59,323 nucleotides of DNA from Afifellaceae bacterium (lineage in GTDB: Bacteria > Pseudomonadota > Alphaproteobacteria > Rhizobiales > Afifellaceae). The translations under genes were made by a program, and so were the position numbers. How positions within the stretch are numbered: position 1 is the stretch's first letter; every line of letters starts with the position of its first letter. The notes beneath the pieces are model-generated. The model was not told the DNA's origin, did not search any database, and worked only from the letters and a program-made list of their open reading frames with translations. Shown piece by piece: positions 46,334-54,748 of this stretch. The stretch spans positions 1 to 59,323 of the forward strand of contig JANQKG010000019.1 in assembly GCA_028281235.1 (NCBI GenBank). The letters are read 5' to 3'.

Positions 46334-47287
46334 ATGCAACAACGAGTGTCGAGCACGCGCGAAATCGGAAAGACCGGCCTTGCAGTGACTCCCATCTGCG
46401 TCGGCACGAGCGCGTTGGGCAGTTTCCCTGCCCAGTACGGCTATGAGGTGGATGAAGAGGCAGCCTTGGCCACCCTGCGTCGGGTGTTGGCCGGCCCGTT
46501 CAACTTCCTGGATACGTCGAACGAATACGGAAACGGCGGCGACAGCGAGCGGCGAATTGGTGCGGCGCTCGCCGAAAAGGGAGGCTTGCCGGCAGGGCTC
46601 GTGCTTGCCACGAAAGTCGATCCGCTCCCCGGCTCCAGTGATTTCTCCGGGGACCGCGTTCGCCGGTCGGTCGAGGAGAGCCTGACGCGGCTGAGACTGC
46701 AGAAGCTTCAGCTCGTCTATCTGCACGATCCTGAGAAGATGACGTTCAAGGAGGGTGTCGCGCCGGGCGGTGCGGTGGAAGCACTGGTCAAGCTGCGCGA
46801 CGAGGGCGTCATCGGCTTTCTCGGCGTCGCTGGAGGGCCGATCGACCTCATGCTGCAATATCTCGCGACGGAAGTGTTCGATGCCGTCATCAGCCACAAT
46901 CGGTTTACGCTCGTCGACCAGACAGCCGAGCCGCTAATGGACGACGCAAAGCGCCGCAACGTCGGTTTCGTGAACGCAGCGCCTTACGGCGGAGGGATGC
47001 TGGTCAAGGGGCCCGATGCGGTGCCGACCTACTGCTATGCGCCCGCAAGCCAAGCGACGATCGACCGCGTGCGCCGCATGGAGCAGCTATGCAAAGCGCA
47101 TGGCGTGCCGCTTGCGGCTGCGGCGCTGCAATTTTCCATGCGCGACGAGAGAGTGACGTCAACGATCGTCGGCATGTCGGATCCGAGTCGTATCGAACAT
47201 ACCCAGCAGCTCGCCGAACAGCCGATCCCCGAGGAGCTTTGGAAGGAGCTTGAGCCGCTCGCCGCCCTGGGTCGTAACGGGGCCTGA
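46334..47287 (+). CDS. Aldo/keto reductase, aldose-1-dehydrogenase-like
   Basis: ATG 46334 is preferred over TTG 46328; GGAAGGGAAAGG lies upstream. The 317-residue NAD(P)-dependent enzyme has the (beta/alpha)8 pattern: FNFLDTSNEYGNGGDSERRI (catalytic Asp and Tyr), LVLATKVDP (Lys), LQLVYLHDPE (His region), and VGFVNAAPYGGGML near the C-terminus. The DTSNEYG..SE.R.G layout and the PYGGG segment resemble D-threo-aldose/L-fucose dehydrogenases, which oxidise the sugar C1 to a lactone. It is the last gene of the amidase-transporter operon, before the terminator at 47368. Confidence 0.88.
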   Translation: MQQRVSSTREIGKTGLAVTPICVGTSALGSFPAQYGYEVDEEAALATLRRVLAGPFNFLDTSNEYGNGGDSERRIGAALAEKGGLPAGLVLATKVDPLPGSSDFSGDRVRRSVEESLTRLRLQKLQLVYLHDPEKMTFKEGVAPGGAVEALVKLRDEGVIGFLGVAGGPIDLMLQYLATEVFDAVISHNRFTLVDQTAEPLMDDAKRRNVGFVNAAPYGGGMLVKGPDAVPTYCYAPASQATIDRVRRMEQLCKAHGVPLAAAALQFSMRDERVTSTIVGMSDPSRIEHTQQLAEQPIPEELWKELEPLAALGRNGA

Positions 47288-47367
47288 TCGTTCCGCCGGC
47301 CAACTTCCTCCCGTTGGCCGGATATGTCGCTCCGGATCGGCCAAAACGGAACACGGACGCGACATGG

Positions 47368-47407
47368 GAGCCCGGTGACACTTGTCGCCGGGCTCCTCTT
47401 TCTTTTG
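47368..47407 (+). terminator. Rho-independent terminator after the aldo/keto reductase
   Basis: GGAGCCCGG and CCGGGCTCC form the stem, extended by GAC and GTC after one mismatch, with a short loop. It is followed by TCTTTCTTTTG, a T-rich run on the plus strand. It separates the plus-strand operon from the converging minus-strand ETF operon. Confidence 0.8.
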
Positions 47408-47426
47408 TCGGTCACGCTGACGGTCG

Positions 47427-49361
47427 CTAATGCGCAAGCGCTCGTGCAATGAGATCGGCGAGGTCTACGACCTCGATTGCGTCTTCCGCGCCGAGCGACT
47501 GAACCGCCGCCGCGTACATCACCTTGTCCTTGGGGCAGGACACCACGAAGTAGCGTGCGCCCTCAAGCGATAGCGCTTCTTTGATGCGGTTCTCGCTCGG
47601 CCTTTCCTCGACGCCTGAGTCGTCTGACCAGATTTGTCCGCCGCCGGCACCGCAGCAGAACGAGTTCTCGCGGCAGCGCGGCATCTCCGCGAGCCGGTAG
47701 CCGGCGCGCTCGATCAGTGCTCGCGGCGCGTCGAAGCCGCCGTTGTAGCGGCCGAGATAGCATGGGTCATGGTAAGTGACCTTTCCCCTGGCCTCGGCCT
47801 TGAGCTTGAGCCTGCCGGTCTCGATGAGCTCCAGCAGAAAGCTCGCATAGTGCATCACCTCATACACCGCTCCGAAGGCACGGTACTCCTGCGCCAGTGC
47901 GTTCAGGCTATGAGGGTCGGTGGTCATGATCCTGTTGAAGGAGCAGCCGGAAATGGTCTCGATGTTTCGCAGGGCGAGCATCTCAAAAAGGCCCTCTTCA
48001 CCCACGCGATGCACGTCGTTGCCGCTGTTCTGCTCCGCCTCGTAGAGAATTCCGAAGTCGACATCAGCCTCGTTAAGGAGCATCGCTACCTTGCGTGTGA
48101 CGTCCTGAACGCGCGGATCGTATGAGGCGAAGTCGCCCACGAACCACAGAATGTCGACCGGCTCCTTGCGAGCGTCCTTGATCTTGAAGGGAAGCCCCTT
48201 GGTCCAGCGCGCGCGCATGCGGGTGGCGCTGCCCATCGAGTTGCCGGTGCGCTGCAGATTGGAAAGCGCCTCTTGCAGCATCGGCGCGATCTTCCCCTCC
48301 TCGACGAGGTAGCGCCGCATGTCGACGATCTTGGGTACGTGCTCGATATGCACGGGACAGGCCTCCATGCACGCATGGCAAGTGGTGCAGGCCCAAAGCG
48401 TCTCCTCACGGATTACTCCGCCGATAAGCGGCGTGTCACCGGCATCGATCAGGTGGTCGCGGATATCCGTGATGAGCAGCTTCGGGCTGAGCGGGAGACC
48501 TGCGGCATAGGCCGGGCAGGCGGCCTGACACCGTCCGCACTCCGTGCAGGCATACGCATCAAGCATGTCCTTCCATGTGAACTGCTCAACGGAAGCGACC
48601 GGCGCCGGCGGTTTGTCCGGGGCGGCGCGCGGCAGCATGCCCTTCGGCTTGAGGCTGCGAAAGTAGATATTCGGCGCGGCGAGGAACATGTGCCGGTGCT
48701 TGGAGCCCGGGATATAGATGAGGAACGCAAGGATCGATGTGACGTGGAGCCAGTAGAAGACGGTAACGGCCGTGGCCGCTTGCTCCCCGGAGAGGCGAAG
48801 CGGCGACAACGCGTAAGCCAGAGCGTGACTGACGGGCCGCCAATCCGCACCGGCCTTTCCTGCCAAAATTCCGAACGTGGCCTCGAAGATCATGCTGACG
48901 ACGATGGTGACGATTAGGACGTAGATGATTGTCGCATCGATGGCGTTCGAACCACGGAACCGCGCCGGCCGCAGCACGTAACGTTGAAAAGCCGCGAGCA
49001 CGACGCCTGCCAGCATGACGAGCGCGAAGATGTCCTGAAGGAGTGCGATCCATGTAGTTCCGCCGATGGGGCCAAGGCTGAACCCCGGAAAGAGCACTGA
49101 GCCGAAGGATTCCACGATCGAGGTCGTAAGCGCGATGAAGCTCACGAAAATCATCGCATGGAGAATTCCGGAATAGCGGATCTTCAGAAGCCGCTCGTGA
49201 AGACCGAGGGCGCGCGCGACGCCTGCGAGCCGCCGCAGAGGCTGATCGAAGCGCGCCGCCCTGGCTGCCCTCTTCATTGGGCGAAGCAGGCGGTAGAATC
49301 GCCACCAGGTGAAGCCACCTGCGGCGACAAGCAGCAGCCAGAGGATGAAGGTGTCAGCCAT
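47427..49361 (-). CDS. Membrane Fe-S oxidoreductase (DgcB/GlpC/HdrD-like), ETF-linked quinone reductase
   Basis: A 644-residue protein. The N-terminal third is membrane-bound: helices around FILWLLLVAAGGFTWW, HAMIFVSFIALTTSI, LLQDIFALVMLAGVVLAAF, IYVLIVTIVVSMIF and VFYWLHVTSILAFLIYI, a b-type-cytochrome-like domain. Next come two 4Fe-4S motifs (CTECGRCQAACP and CTTCHACMEACP). Two CCG domains end the protein (SGCSFNRI..., YHDPCYLGRYN, ENSFCCGAGGG). This layout is that of DgcB-type proteins that pass electrons from ETF to the quinone pool. It starts one base after the etfA stop, as third gene of etfB-etfA-dgcB-like. Confidence 0.88.
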   Translation of the reverse strand: MADTFILWLLLVAAGGFTWWRFYRLLRPMKRAARAARFDQPLRRLAGVARALGLHERLLKIRYSGILHAMIFVSFIALTTSIVESFGSVLFPGFSLGPIGGTTWIALLQDIFALVMLAGVVLAAFQRYVLRPARFRGSNAIDATIIYVLIVTIVVSMIFEATFGILAGKAGADWRPVSHALAYALSPLRLSGEQAATAVTVFYWLHVTSILAFLIYIPGSKHRHMFLAAPNIYFRSLKPKGMLPRAAPDKPPAPVASVEQFTWKDMLDAYACTECGRCQAACPAYAAGLPLSPKLLITDIRDHLIDAGDTPLIGGVIREETLWACTTCHACMEACPVHIEHVPKIVDMRRYLVEEGKIAPMLQEALSNLQRTGNSMGSATRMRARWTKGLPFKIKDARKEPVDILWFVGDFASYDPRVQDVTRKVAMLLNEADVDFGILYEAEQNSGNDVHRVGEEGLFEMLALRNIETISGCSFNRIMTTDPHSLNALAQEYRAFGAVYEVMHYASFLLELIETGRLKLKAEARGKVTYHDPCYLGRYNGGFDAPRALIERAGYRLAEMPRCRENSFCCGAGGGQIWSDDSGVEERPSENRIKEALSLEGARYFVVSCPKDKVMYAAAVQSLGAEDAIEVVDLADLIARALAH

Positions 49362-49362
49362 C

Positions 49363-50337
49363 TTAGTTGACGTCGCCGACCCTTAAGCGCTCGACGAGAT
49401 CGGGCAGGAGATCAAAGAGGTCGCAATTGGCGCCGTAATGCGCCACCCCGAAAATGGGGGCAGCGGCGTCGGAGTTCACCGCGATGATCAGCTCAGCGCC
49501 CTGCATACCCTCAAGATGCTCCGGGGCTCCCGAGATACCCATCGCGAAGTAGAGCTTCGGCTTCACCTTGCAGCCTGACTTTCCGACCTGCCTTTCCTTG
49601 GGCAGCCATCCTTGGTCGATTACCGGCCGGCTGCCGGCGATCTCCGCATCGAGCATGCCGGCAAGCTCCTTGAGCTCCTCAAAACCGTTCTTGTCTCCGA
49701 CGCCGCGTCCCACGCAAACGATCTTGTCCGCCAGGGTGAGATCGAAGGCGTCTGCCGGCGGCGCGTTCTCGCAGACGAAGCGGGAGCGAAGGCTCTCAAG
49801 CTTTTCCGGCGGCGAAAGCAGCTCCGTCTCCGGTGTCCGCTCCGCATTCGACGGCGCCTCAGGGAAGGCGCCCGGCATGACCGTAAAGACCGCTGGGAGT
49901 GCAACCTTCGAAGTCGAGCGCAGCTTGCCGGAGTAAATGTGACTCTCTGCTTCCACCTCCGGCGTCTGGCAATCCATACCCGAACAATACGCCACAAGCG
50001 GACGGCTGCTGCGCAAGGCAAGGGCAGGGGCGAGGTCCAAACCCGCCGTGTTGTAGGAGAAGAGCACCGCCGCGGGGTTGCGTTGAGCGACAACCTCCTC
50101 AAGCACGGCGAGATGAGCTTCAGGCACGTAATTGCCGAGACTGGGATGCTTCACAGTCAGCACCCGGTCCGCTGCCGCGAGATCGCGAAGTACGACGTCG
50201 GGATCGGCGTGCGCGCAAAGAGCTTCGACCTTGCCGCCCGTGACGTCGGCGAGGCGCTGCGCCGCGGTCAGGAGTTCGAGCGTGTCGCACTGAAGCGCGC
50301 CGTTGCGAATCTCCGCATAGACCAGAATGTCACTCAC
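49363..50337 (-). CDS. etfA: Electron transfer flavoprotein alpha subunit
   Basis: A 324-residue EtfA/FixB. The N-terminal domain reads SDILVYAEIRNGALQCDTLE; the C-terminal FAD domain has KIVCVGRGVGDKNGFEELKE, VIDQGWLPKERQVGKSGCKV, KPKLYFAMGISGAPEHLEGM and IIAVNSDAAAPIFGVAHYG, all hallmark sequences. The residue after GKSG is Cys where Thr or Gln is usual, a small oddity. It overlaps etfB by four bases. The pair accepts electrons from a dehydrogenase, perhaps the GMC enzyme encoded on the other side of the shared promoter, and passes them to the membrane Fe-S protein. Confidence 0.93.
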   Translation of the reverse strand: MSDILVYAEIRNGALQCDTLELLTAAQRLADVTGGKVEALCAHADPDVVLRDLAAADRVLTVKHPSLGNYVPEAHLAVLEEVVAQRNPAAVLFSYNTAGLDLAPALALRSSRPLVAYCSGMDCQTPEVEAESHIYSGKLRSTSKVALPAVFTVMPGAFPEAPSNAERTPETELLSPPEKLESLRSRFVCENAPPADAFDLTLADKIVCVGRGVGDKNGFEELKELAGMLDAEIAGSRPVIDQGWLPKERQVGKSGCKVKPKLYFAMGISGAPEHLEGMQGAELIIAVNSDAAAPIFGVAHYGANCDLFDLLPDLVERLRVGDVN

Positions 50338-51110
50338 TGCCGCTCACCCCGAAGCAGTCCGCGTTCACTCAGAAGGGCATGAATCTTGGCGGCGACCGCG
50401 TCGGCCCCGCCATTGAGCATCTCTACGTCTCCGGCGGCGGTTGAGGCGATCAGGCCGGTCGGCTTGACGCCGATCTCCAGCGGCTCCGCGCCGGTGTCGA
50501 GCGTTCCGATTTCAGCACTCATGGCCTGGCGCAGCTTGCTGCCGGCAACGTAGCGGATCGGCTGCGAGGCCGTCTGAACACCAACAACCGCCGGAAGTGC
50601 CAGCCGTAGCGTGGTGGAAACGCCTCCGCTCAGTTCCTGCTGAACCAGGATACCGTCATTGTCGGCCCCGATGCCACTGACGGCGCTCGCCTGGGGCCAG
50701 TCGAGCGCGCCGCCGAGATAGGGCGCAAGCTGGCCGTAGATGTCGTGCGGTGTCTGTACGCCCGTCAGCACCAGCTCGGCGCCGAGCTTCTGCACGGCCG
50801 CGGCGACGGGCAGCGTCATAGTGCGTGAGCAAAGTGCCACATCGGCCGGCATGCTGATCTTGTGGGCCTCATCGGCGCCGCGCGCGATCGCGGTTTGAAG
50901 CAGCCGGTCGGCCCCTTCTGTGTCGACAGCAAGCGCCGTGACCCTGGCGCCCACAATCTCTTTTAGGAGGATTGCCTCCTCCAGGGCGTGGTCGTCGAAC
51001 TCGTTGAGCTTTGTGTCGATCCATTCCCGGTCGATGTCCGTCCCGTCATCGGAGATCTCAAGCTCTGAATCTGTGTGGGGCACCAAGCGGATGATTACGG
51101 CGATGTGCAT
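50334..51110 (-). CDS. etfB: Electron transfer flavoprotein beta subunit
   Basis: ATG 51108-51110 was chosen for the GAGGG upstream. The product has 258 residues and begins MHIAVIIRLVPHTDSELEIS. It has LNEFDDHALEEAILLKE, ALAVDTEGADRLLQTAIARG ADEA, LVLTGVQTPHDIYGQLAPYL and LPAVVGVQTASQPIRY, the EtfB pattern with AMP-site elements. It is more like the DgcB-linked ETF group than the housekeeping fatty-acid ETF, judging by the divergent N-terminus. First gene of the minus-strand operon; the promoter region is shared with the GMC operon. Confidence 0.92.
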   Translation of the reverse strand: MHIAVIIRLVPHTDSELEISDDGTDIDREWIDTKLNEFDDHALEEAILLKEIVGARVTALAVDTEGADRLLQTAIARGADEAHKISMPADVALCSRTMTLPVAAAVQKLGAELVLTGVQTPHDIYGQLAPYLGGALDWPQASAVSGIGADNDGILVQQELSGGVSTTLRLALPAVVGVQTASQPIRYVAGSKLRQAMSAEIGTLDTGAEPLEIGVKPTGLIASTAAGDVEMLNGGADAVAAKIHALLSERGLLRGERQ

Positions 51111-51160
51111 AAAGAGCCCTCGCTTGTGAGCGTTTCTTTCCCGCGGCACAGGAGCACCAA

Positions 51161-51183
51161 GTTCCTAAATGAGAACCAAGTTC
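51161..51183. promoter_or_regulatory. Operator-like repeats between etfB and GMC operons (IclR candidate)
   Basis: GTTCCTAAATGAGAAC (51161-51176) is an imperfect palindrome and runs into GAACCAAGTTC (51173-51183), a GAAC-N3-GTTC repeat. Both elements match those at 41159-41225 before the amidase operon. The site lies 51 bases from the etfB start and about 120 bases from the GMC start, suitable for controlling both. Confidence 0.65.
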
Positions 51184-51303
51184 TGTTTCATATTGCAGGG
51201 GCGAGCTTCGTCTGGCAAGGTCATGGGCAATCAAAACCGTCTGCAAGAGACGACAGCTTGCGCGTACTCGGGCGGCGCGAGCGCGCAAGGACGAGGGAGA
51301 GAG

Positions 51304-52965
51304 ATGGGATCATCCGACAAAGGCGGCAAAGTCGCCGACGTTCTCATTATCGGCGCCGGCGCCTCGGGACTTGTCGCAGCAAAACACCTCACGATGAACG
51401 GCTTCGACGTTGTTTGCCTCGAGCAGGGACAGAAGGTCGATCACGGCACGTTTTGGGGTGACAAGCCTGAGTTCGATCTGATGACCCAAAAACTCTGGCA
51501 TCCAAATCCGAATGTTCGCGACCTGGAGAGCGACTATCCGATCGATACATCGGAGTCGGACGTTCCGATCCTGATGTACAACGCAGTCGGCGGCACGACG
51601 ATTCTCTTTGGCGCGCACTGGCAGCGGTTCATGCCTTCCGACTTTCGGGTCAAGACGCTGGACGGTGTGGCCGACGATTGGCCCTTCACCTACGAGGATC
51701 TAGAGCCCTATTACGACGAGATGGACATCGAGGTCGGTGTTTCCGGGCTTGGCGGCGATCCTTGCTATCCACCCGGCAAAGCGCCGCCGCTTCCCCCGCT
51801 TCCGCTCGGCAAGATAGGGATCAAGGCCGCGGAAGGAATGAACAAGCTTGGGTGGCACTGGTGGCCCGCACCGAACTCCATCGCCTCGCGGCCCTACGAG
51901 GGGCGCGATCCATGCACCCTGCGCGGCACCTGTCGAAACGGTTGCGTGGAAGGCGCCAAGGCCTCGTTTGACCTGACCCATCTGCCGATCGCTCTCAAGC
52001 ACGGCCTGCGTCTCGTGACCGGCGCGCGGGTTCGGGAGATACTCGTGAACGACGCCGGCCTTGCCACCGGCGCCGTCTATCTTGATCGCAATGGACGCGA
52101 GCGGCGCCAGTTGGCGCAGGCAATCATCGTCTGCTGCAATGGCGTGGGCACGCCGCGCATCCTGCTTGCCTCGAAGTCGGCGAAGTTTCCCGACGGCCTT
52201 GCAAACTCGTCCGGCCTGGTCGGCAAGAACCTCATGCTGCATCCCTATTGCGCGGTTGTCGGCCACTTCGACGAATGTCTGGACAGCTGGCTCGGCCCCG
52301 CCGGGCAGCCGATCCAATCCATGCAGTTTTATGAAACCGATCCGAGGCGCGGCTTCGTGCGCGGCGCCAAGTGGCACGTTCTGCCCACCGGAGGGCCGCT
52401 CGGCGGCCCGCCAACGCCCGGTGCACCCTTCGACGAGGCCTGGGGTGAGGCGTTCCATCGGGAGCGCGAGAGGACGTTCGGCTGCTCGTTCGAGTGGGGG
52501 ATCTTGGCGGAGGACTTGCCTGAGGAAGCGAACCGCGTTGAACTCGACCCGACACTGACTGACAGCGACGGCGTTCCCTCGCCAAGGATCGTCTACAACA
52601 ATTCGGAGAACACGAAGCGACTGTCCACCTTCCATCTGGCGCGTGCCAAGGAGGCGATGGAAGCCTCCGGCGCCGTCGACGTGACAGTACGTCCGCCATT
52701 GACCGACCGCAGCCAGCACAATACCGGGGCCAGTCTCCTGGCGACCGGTCACCTCATGGGGACCTGCAAGATGGGCCGCGATCCGGCGACGTCCGTGGTG
52801 AACGAATGGGGTCAGGCGCACGACGTGCCGAACCTGTTCATATTCGACGGCAGCGTGTTCGTGACCTCGTCAGGCTTCAATCCGACCGGCACAATCTGCG
52901 CAGTCGCGCTTCGTAGCGTAAGGCACTTGATCGCAACGCGGGGTGACCAGAAGGTAGCGGCATGA
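51304..52965 (+). CDS. GMC-family flavin dehydrogenase (gluconate/glucoside dehydrogenase-like large subunit)
   Basis: ATG 51304 follows GAGGGAGAGAG; the frame extends upstream but across the operator. The 553-residue FAD protein has ADVLIIGAGASGLVAAKHLT, GTFWGDKPEFDLMTQKLWHPN, YNAVGGTTILFGAHWQRFMP, CTLRGTCRNGCVEGAKASFD and the C-terminal block QHNTGASLLATGHLMGTCKM with the probable active-site His, then SGFNPTGTICAVALR. It belongs with gluconate 2-dehydrogenase and glucoside 3-dehydrogenase large subunits. No signal peptide is visible on it or on its partner, so it should be cytoplasmic, unlike the classical exported complexes. It overlaps the small-subunit gene by four bases. Confidence 0.9.
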   Translation: MGSSDKGGKVADVLIIGAGASGLVAAKHLTMNGFDVVCLEQGQKVDHGTFWGDKPEFDLMTQKLWHPNPNVRDLESDYPIDTSESDVPILMYNAVGGTTILFGAHWQRFMPSDFRVKTLDGVADDWPFTYEDLEPYYDEMDIEVGVSGLGGDPCYPPGKAPPLPPLPLGKIGIKAAEGMNKLGWHWWPAPNSIASRPYEGRDPCTLRGTCRNGCVEGAKASFDLTHLPIALKHGLRLVTGARVREILVNDAGLATGAVYLDRNGRERRQLAQAIIVCCNGVGTPRILLASKSAKFPDGLANSSGLVGKNLMLHPYCAVVGHFDECLDSWLGPAGQPIQSMQFYETDPRRGFVRGAKWHVLPTGGPLGGPPTPGAPFDEAWGEAFHRERERTFGCSFEWGILAEDLPEEANRVELDPTLTDSDGVPSPRIVYNNSENTKRLSTFHLARAKEAMEASGAVDVTVRPPLTDRSQHNTGASLLATGHLMGTCKMGRDPATSVVNEWGQAHDVPNLFIFDGSVFVTSSGFNPTGTICAVALRSVRHLIATRGDQKVAA

Positions 52966-53387
52966 GCACGATGATTGATGACGACCTCCGGTCGACCTTC
53001 GTTGGCTTGGCTGATGTTCTGATCCCTGCGTACAAGACCATGCCCCCCGCCAGTGGGGCCAGTGTTGGCGGAGAGCCGCTTGACCGGATTCTTGCGCTTC
53101 GCGATGACCTGCGGGAGGCGTTCCTCCGCGGTGTTCGCGCTGCCGCCGGCGAGGAGCCGGCCACGGCGGCACGGAAGATGAACGAGGAGGACCCGGAGGC
53201 GCTTGCCACAATCGGGCTGATCGCGGCAGCGGCCTACTACATGGACCCTGACGTACGCGATCTCATTGGATACCCTGGTCAAGAGCGGCGCCCGATCGAT
53301 CCGGACGCACCGCCGGACTATCTGCAAAACGACATGCTGAAGCCGGTAGCACAGAGGGGCGCGATCTATCGACCAACGCCGACTTAG
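52962..53387 (+). CDS. Gluconate 2-dehydrogenase subunit 3-like small subunit
   Basis: A 141-residue partner of the GMC protein: FVGLADVLIPAYKTMPPASG, VGGEPLDRILALRDDLREAF, DPEALATIGLIAAAAYYMDP and DLIGYPGQERRPIDPDAPPD. The IGYPGQ...P segment is typical of gamma subunits. Classical members carry a twin-arginine signal that exports the whole complex; this one has none (MSTMIDDDLRS), which supports a cytoplasmic complex. No cytochrome c subunit gene is present nearby. Directly after it the sequence becomes degenerate. Confidence 0.85.
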   Translation: MSTMIDDDLRSTFVGLADVLIPAYKTMPPASGASVGGEPLDRILALRDDLREAFLRGVRAAAGEEPATAARKMNEEDPEALATIGLIAAAAYYMDPDVRDLIGYPGQERRPIDPDAPPDYLQNDMLKPVAQRGAIYRPTPT

Positions 53388-53399
53388 CGCCGACATCTG

Positions 53400-53770
53400 C
53401 GGCGGCCGGCTCCATCGGGACCATGACCCCGCCCTCTCTGACCATGATCATATACGGGCTGATCACCGAGACCTCGATCGCCCGGCTTTTTGCCGCCGGG
53501 CTGCTGCCGGGGCTGCTCCTAGGCGCGTGCTACTCGGCACACATCTACATGCGTTGCCGGTTCTCGCCTGCTCTGGCTCCGCCGGAAGTCACAGACATCT
53601 CGTGGCGGCAGCGCCTTGCCACGCTCAGTGACCTCGCGCCGGTCGCCTTCCTCATCGTGCTGGTCCTCGGCGGCATCTATTCCGGCATCGCCACACCGTC
53701 GGAGGCTGCGGCACTCGGCGTCGCCGGCACGCTTCTGATCACCCTCAATCGCCATCTGGAGCAAAGCGCG
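53400..53770 (+). pseudogene. Internal/C-terminal fragment of a TRAP transporter large permease (DctM-like)
   Basis: The frame reads AGSIGTMTPPSLTMIIYGLI, then ARLFAAGLLPGLLLGACYSA and GGIYSGIATPSEAAALGVAG, which matches DctM-type TRAP large permeases. The N-terminal half and the final helices are missing. The frame opens with no start or ribosome site of its own in the coding sense (ATG 53423 is an internal Met of the ancestral protein). At about 53760-53790 it runs in frame into an enolase-superfamily enzyme. Confidence 0.75.
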
Positions 53771-53779
53771 ATCATCGTC

Positions 53780-54464
53780 CGGGGCGGTGTCTCCGGTGTC
53801 ATCGTGCGGCTTGAGAGCGATGACGGCCTGGTCGGCTGGGGCGAGGCCTGCATGAATTGCGACGTTGCCACGACCGCCGCCTCGGTGGAGGCGGCGCGTC
53901 CCTTCGTGCTGGGCCGGGACCCATGGCTGACGGAGGCGATCATGTGCGACTACTTCGTGCATGGCGGCTGGCAACGGCAGTCGATGACCGGCAGCTTCGC
54001 TTTTGCCGGCATCGGCATTGCACTTTGGGATATCTGTGGCAAGGCAGCCGGTGAGCCGCTCTACAAGCTCTTTGGCGGCGCTCTTCGCGAGGAGGTGGAT
54101 TATTTCTACTACCTCGCCTGGGGCACGGATTCGGAGCTGCGGGCGCAGTGTCGCGACGGGCGCGAAAGGGGTTGCAGCACCTTCGACTTCAAAGCGGGCG
54201 TGGACTTAGGCAGCGTGCCAGCACATCCTGCTGACCTTGCCCAATGTTGCGGCTGGCAGCCAGCAAACCGCGGCGATGCTGGACGGCGACATCCTGGCCG
54301 AGCTCATTCCAATTGCCACCGGTCCGCGCTGGGCGCGAATCGAGGCGCCGAGCCTCGGGGTCGAGGTGGACCCCGAAAGACTCCTGATCGGGCACGAGCG
54401 CTACCTCGGCGAGGGAGAATTCCGTCCCTATGGAGACCGCTTCGACAGTCCTCCACGGCGATAA
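53780..54464 (+). pseudogene. Internally deleted mandelate racemase/muconate lactonising enzyme family gene
   Basis: The first part, in frame with the TRAP fragment, is an MR/MLE N-terminal domain: VIVRLESDDGLVGWGEACMN, IGIALWDICGKAAGEPLYKL FGG and the FDFKAGVD strand. Near 54215 the frame shifts, and from 54219 the C-terminal end appears in another frame: QHILLTLPNVAAGSQQTAAM, IEAPSLGVEVDPERLL and EGEFRPYG. The metal-binding Asp/Glu/Glu core between them is deleted, so no active dehydratase can be made. Relatives dehydrate sugar acids. Together with the TRAP fragment this looks like the ruin of a sugar-acid uptake and dehydration operon. Confidence 0.8.
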
Positions 54465-54748
54465 GGTCCATGAACTCGACGAACCCCCGGGAGGCGTCAC
54501 ACCGAGGACGTTTGCCAACCGGTCCCGAACGGGTCATTGCAGGATGCGTGGCGCTACGACATCGACCGGTGCGAGGGAAGCCTCGGGTTCAGCGATAATC
54601 AACTCGCGCTCATTATTAAGTCTGTGGAGCGGGGTCCCAACACACTCAGATCCTATGGCGGGAGAGGGGTGCCATCATCTGCCGGTCACCGCCCTTGTTA
54701 GCGTCCAGCTTGCGGCGCGCATGCTCAAGAGCGGCCCGCAGTCAGGCA
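54465..54748. other. Non-coding or decayed stretch
   Basis: No intact gene or recognisable motif is visible between the MR/MLE relic and the 3' end of the kinase gene. Open frames here are fragments that change frame and lack a ribosome site. It probably continues the decay zone that begins at 53400. Confidence 0.5.
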
